Shown: positions 61,527 to 64,000 of the stretch, piece after piece | How the letters are laid out: each line of letters starts with the position of its first letter | How positions within the stretch are numbered: position 1 is the stretch's first letter | Assembly: GCA_964383465.1 (NCBI GenBank) | Contig: CAYLGT010000003.1 | Span: 11,891-75,890 of the forward strand | Source: CAYLGT01 sp964383465 | GTDB lineage: Bacteria > Patescibacteriota > Saccharimonadia > Saccharimonadales > Saccharimonadaceae | Direction of reading: 5' to 3' | DNA length: 64,000 bases | Translations under genes and position numbers: made by a program | Notes under the pieces: generated by a model | The model's input: only the letters and a program-made list of their open reading frames with translations | Database searches by the model: none | Told to the model about the DNA's origin: nothing

Positions 61527-61841
61527 TTGTCCGCTATCGGAGATCAGTTGCGCCAAGCAGCACGCGAACTACAAAACGCCGCGATTCGGAGTCGGAGCGA
61601 GGCAAATAGTGCACAGAGTCGCTACCAACAGCTCCTGCGTGATCAGACTAACCTTGCCCAGCGTAAAAAAGATCTAGAAAAGCAGCTCGATGAAGTTGAG
61701 CGAGCTCTGCGAGACAACAACTCGGAAGTCGAGCGCCACCAACTCCTTATACAAAAGCATAAAAACGAGATTGCAGAATTTGAACAACAGTACAAGGGCA
61801 TGGAGCAACAGGCGGCGAGTGCCGACCAGCCTCCCGTTTAG
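61527..61841 (+). CDS. Coiled-coil protein, probable TTG start
   Basis: 104 residues from a TTG at 61527, chosen because AAGGAG lies seven bases upstream; in-frame ATGs at 61461 and 61482 have no ribosome site and would add 22 or 15 residues. Nearly the whole protein is a charged coiled coil (LRQAARELQNAAIRSRSEAN, LEKQLDEVERALRDNNSEVE), ending AASADQPPV. No family is recognised. It is convergent with the DUF1697 gene, overlapping by 4 bases. Confidence 0.5.
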   Translation: MSAIGDQLRQAARELQNAAIRSRSEANSAQSRYQQLLRDQTNLAQRKKDLEKQLDEVERALRDNNSEVERHQLLIQKHKNEIAEFEQQYKGMEQQAASADQPPV

Positions 61842-62362
61842 TCCAAGAAGCTCGCGAGTTTCCTGACAGTATTACAATTTCGCACTGTCATATGCTTATA
61901 GATATCAGTGTTGATGAGCTTGATTGCTCCACCTTTTCTCACAAACTCCCGCCGGATATTCCAGATGAGCGCACCGGGAACGTAGCGAGCTATTTCTATG
62001 TCAGGGTTAAATGAAACCTTTTCCAGGACGCTCTCATCGTCGACGACGGGCCATAAAAACAAGACGTCCGTCCTTTGTTCGGAGTCGTTTTGCCATGTAG
62101 ACTCGATGCTCTCTGCGATCGAACGAAATGCAGCCGCACTAAGAACAATCACCCCAACAAAAAAACCAAACTCCTGCTCAATGCCTCGTTCTATCCTCTG
62201 GACATCCGGTGTGCCCTCGGCGGTAAACACAACGTTCCCAGAATTGATGTACGTCCTTACATCTGTATACCCCAGCCCTTCAAACAAGGCTTTCAGGCGC
62301 GACATCTCCACGCGGCTTTTACCGCCAACGTTGATTCCCCTAAGGAGCGCGATAAATCTCAT
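61838..62362 (-). CDS. DUF1697 family protein
   Basis: 174 residues. The family opening MRFIALLRGINVGGKSRVEM and TYINSGNVVFTA are exact matches to the DUF1697 pattern, and the end KLINTDIYKHMTVRNCNTV is also typical. The function of the family is unknown. Complete and of normal length. Confidence 0.93.
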   Translation of the reverse strand: MRFIALLRGINVGGKSRVEMSRLKALFEGLGYTDVRTYINSGNVVFTAEGTPDVQRIERGIEQEFGFFVGVIVLSAAAFRSIAESIESTWQNDSEQRTDVLFLWPVVDDESVLEKVSFNPDIEIARYVPGALIWNIRREFVRKGGAIKLINTDIYKHMTVRNCNTVRKLASFLD

Positions 62363-62386
62363 ATCGCCAGTATAACGAAGTAGTGT

Positions 62387-62635
62387 TTATTTACTACTGA
62401 GCGCCAGTTCAAATGCGCCACGATCGAACCCAAAGATCTTTTCGACTCGACCATCCTTAAACTCGATGGTGCTAAAAGGAACCCCCATTTGTCCGCTCAG
62501 CTGCACCATGGTCTGGGCAGCATATGGGTTCTTGTCGACCAGATAGTCGGTGTACTCGATCTTCATCCCGTCGAGCCATCGCTTCAGCTGGTTACAGTAT
62601 GGGCAGGTAGTAGTGCTATAGATTGTGATATTCAT
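62387..62635 (-). CDS. Glutaredoxin-like protein
   Basis: 82 residues with a thioredoxin fold, active site TTCPYCNQLKRWLD and the cis-Pro region MGVPFSTIEF. It reduces disulfides or transfers iron-sulfur clusters. Third in the minus-strand unit fur-like, rhodanese, glutaredoxin, 11 bases after the rhodanese stop. Confidence 0.93.
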   Translation of the reverse strand: MNITIYSTTTCPYCNQLKRWLDGMKIEYTDYLVDKNPYAAQTMVQLSGQMGVPFSTIEFKDGRVEKIFGFDRGAFELALSSK

Positions 62636-62646
62636 CTCGTCTCCTT

Positions 62647-63048
62647 CTAATTGGTTGTGAGTGTTCCGCCAATTGCCTCAACATCTGGAATTCCGCCGAG
62701 ATCAACGACCTCGGAGTACCCGGCTTGCCTTAAAATCTGAGTTGCTTGGCCAGAACGATTACCGCTGTGACAATAGACGTACAGCTTGGTGTCTTTAGAG
62801 ACGTTCGGCAACTTTCCGGCCTGCATATCCTGCAACGACCAGTTCTTTGCACCTTCAAAATGCGACGTAGAAAATTCGTCTGCCGTGCGAACGTCGTAGA
62901 GTTGTGCGCCTGCACGCACATCACTCTGTACGGTCGCAAAGCTCAGCTGATCGGTCTTGTCGTTTGCGGCAGGCTTAAAATAAAGCGCCGCGCCAAGCCC
63001 CACCACAACGATGATGATAATTACTGCCCAAATTTTATTCATGTTCAC
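62647..63048 (-). CDS. Membrane-anchored rhodanese-like sulfurtransferase
   Basis: 133 residues: an N-terminal helix (about 5-25), then a rhodanese domain with LYDVRTADEFSTSHFEGAKN and the active-site loop YCHSGNRSGQA (catalytic Cys). The domain faces outward and would transfer sulfane sulfur. It overlaps the fur-like gene by 14 bases. With the SQR-like gene it suggests handling of sulfide or persulfide. Confidence 0.92.
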   Translation of the reverse strand: MNMNKIWAVIIIIVVVGLGAALYFKPAANDKTDQLSFATVQSDVRAGAQLYDVRTADEFSTSHFEGAKNWSLQDMQAGKLPNVSKDTKLYVYCHSGNRSGQATQILRQAGYSEVVDLGGIPDVEAIGGTLTTN

Positions 63049-63439
63049 TCCTTTTTTTACATCTGTGACATCGTCCGGTTAGCGTCATATTTCCATCAAC
63101 CGAGCACCCATCTAGCTGTGTCTTGAGTATTTGTACAAGTTCGCGCGGCATATCTACGTCTCGCAGCCTGCCGCAACGCTCGCACATGAAATGGTCATGG
63201 CTCGACACGTTGCTGTCGTAGCGCATCGCTCCAGTGGGATCGCTCGGCGCCATCGCCAGTTCACCACGGAGTGCCATACGTGCCGTCGCACGATGCACAG
63301 TTGTCGCACTGATGCCGGGGTAGTTCTTACTGAGTAATTCGAGAATCTCGGCATTAGTAGCATGGCCAAGCTGACGCATAGCGATACCAATTGCATCACA
63401 GTATTTCGATCGTCGCGGCGTGATGGTTGACACTGACAT
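63035..63439 (-). CDS. Fur-family metal-dependent regulator
   Basis: 134 residues. The winged helix (ATNAEILELLSKNYPGISAT, TTVHRATARMALRGELAM) is followed by the metal-binding dimer domain with SSHDHFMCERCGRL and RCHRCKKR, two CxxC zinc sites. It could be Fur, Zur or PerR type; the sequence does not decide. It leads a unit with rhodanese and glutaredoxin, and a palindrome lies between it and the divergent DsbA-like gene. Confidence 0.9.
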   Translation of the reverse strand: MSVSTITPRRSKYCDAIGIAMRQLGHATNAEILELLSKNYPGISATTVHRATARMALRGELAMAPSDPTGAMRYDSNVSSHDHFMCERCGRLRDVDMPRELVQILKTQLDGCSVDGNMTLTGRCHRCKKRSEHE

Positions 63440-63457
63440 AACTACCTGTAGTATACT
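63427..63457 (+). promoter_or_regulatory. Promoter of DsbA-like gene
   Basis: TTGACA, 19 bases, TATACT; the spacer is slightly long. The -35 lies within the first codons of the divergent fur-like gene. Confidence 0.5.
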
Positions 63458-63472
63458 AATTCAAAGCCTTAA

Positions 63473-63487
63473 TGTAAACGATTTACA
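63473..63487. promoter_or_regulatory. Palindromic operator candidate
   Basis: TGTAAACGATTTACA, 6-bp arms around a 3-bp centre. It lies in the leader of the DsbA-like gene, four bases before its ATG, downstream of the -10, and about 35 bases from the fur-like start. Candidate site for the Fur-like protein or the Crp/Fnr protein. Confidence 0.5.
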
Positions 63488-63491
63488 ATAA

Positions 63492-64000
63492 ATGATTCAA
63501 AAAGTACATGCTCTGAAAGAATACGCTTTAGACCACCGATTACTCGTGACAGTACTACTCATGGCGATTGGATTTATCTTTTTTATCGTCACGCAAAAGC
63601 CCACTTCTACCTACGACAAGGACAAAGCTGCGTTCATAGAAGTACAGTCAAGCTCACCCATGTCTCGAGGTGACTCAAACGCGACAGTTTCACTCATCCA
63701 GTACTCAGATTTTCTCTGTCCTTCGTGCTCATTTTTCAGCACCCAAGTTATGCCCGCTCTTGACGAAAAATATGTAAAAACAAATCAAGTAAAGTTTGAG
63801 TTCAGACCCATGGCCTTTATCGCTGAGGGGTCACGAATCGCTGGCATGGGAGCCTACTGCGCCGTCGACCAGTCTAAGTTTTGGTCCTACCATGACAGTA
63901 TCTACGACTATGTTGCCCAAAAAGTACTGAGCGAAGGCATGGACCCGAAAACAACCACCATACTGACCACTCCACTTGTCGAGCAGCTCGCGAGCAGTGC
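63492..64000 (+). CDS. Membrane-anchored DsbA-like protein (3' end outside window)
   Basis: About 169 residues are visible, and the frame is open at the window edge. A signal-anchor helix (LLVTVLLMAIGFIFFIVTQK) is followed by a thioredoxin-fold domain with YSDFLCPSCSFFSTQ, active site CPSC, and FEFRPMAFI. It is a paralogue of the protein at 13721, which has CPAC. It is divergent from the fur-like unit and probably co-regulated with it. Confidence 0.88.
   Translation, partial: MIQKVHALKEYALDHRLLVTVLLMAIGFIFFIVTQKPTSTYDKDKAAFIEVQSSSPMSRGDSNATVSLIQYSDFLCPSCSFFSTQVMPALDEKYVKTNQVKFEFRPMAFIAEGSRIAGMGAYCAVDQSKFWSYHDSIYDYVAQKVLSEGMDPKTTTILTTPLVEQLASS

Overview
The window looks like a stretch of a Candidate Phyla Radiation genome, most likely Candidatus Saccharibacteria (TM7). 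The basis is recall of family patterns, not a database search: a compact gene layout, many short membrane proteins, an archaeal-type aspartyl-tRNA synthetase, the membrane-anchored family at 58857-59387 that I associate with Patescibacteria, near-leaderless promoters, and very large single-copy surface proteins. The standard genetic code fits throughout. The sequence is a scaffold with three 100-N placeholder gaps (5227-5326, 9985-10084, 39649-39748). One gap is flanked by a 55-bp exact repeat, which looks like an unmerged contig overlap.

Layout. 1-1553: base-excision repair (MutY-like, AlkA-like) and a pterin-dehydratase-like protein. 1599-4175: a secreted cutinase-like/VWA surface protein. 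4200-7174: small membrane proteins, including a three-gene island bracketed by two copies of a structured terminator-like element. 7189-9255: an ECF sigma factor operon with a ferritin-like DUF2202 protein. 9588-9741: a candidate 6S-like RNA. 10157-17636: aspS, a CNNM/CorC-like protein, a DsbA-like protein, and CorA, VIT and Kef transporters. 17633-19078: an uncharacterised Cys-rich protein behind a probable cobalamin riboswitch with an intrinsic terminator. 19149-23496: an AbrB-like regulator, a DHA2 efflux pump and a bifunctional penicillin-binding protein with thrombospondin type 3 repeats.

23530-30766: a probable transmembrane electron-transfer module. It holds a ferric-reductase-like flavocytochrome, two membrane-anchored Ig-like proteins ending in cytochrome b5-like domains, two DUF4352-like proteins, CydA and a half-length CydB-like subunit. 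A 36-residue mini-prepilin lies just upstream.

31026-37090: a tightly overlapping operon for a divergent F1-like ATPase (b-like, delta, alpha, gamma, beta, short epsilon). It has no a subunit. Instead of subunit c, the first gene fuses an extracytoplasmic beta-rich domain to a c-like hairpin that keeps the cytoplasmic GRNP loop but lacks the ion-binding carboxylate. The catalytic motifs are intact. I infer an ATP-driven, non-proton-translocating machine that couples to the outside of the cell. This is the best candidate here for an undescribed system.

37091-58841: a surface-protein locus. It contains WxL-like and DUF916-like small exported proteins, a 3051-residue triple beta-helix protein, a 2089-residue kelch protein with a glycine-rich domain inserted in its propeller, and single-pass accessory proteins. 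59543-64000: a sulfur/redox neighbourhood with an SQR-like gene broken by one in-frame TAA, a Crp/Fnr regulator, glutaredoxin, anchored rhodanese, a Fur-like regulator and a DsbA-like protein running off the end.
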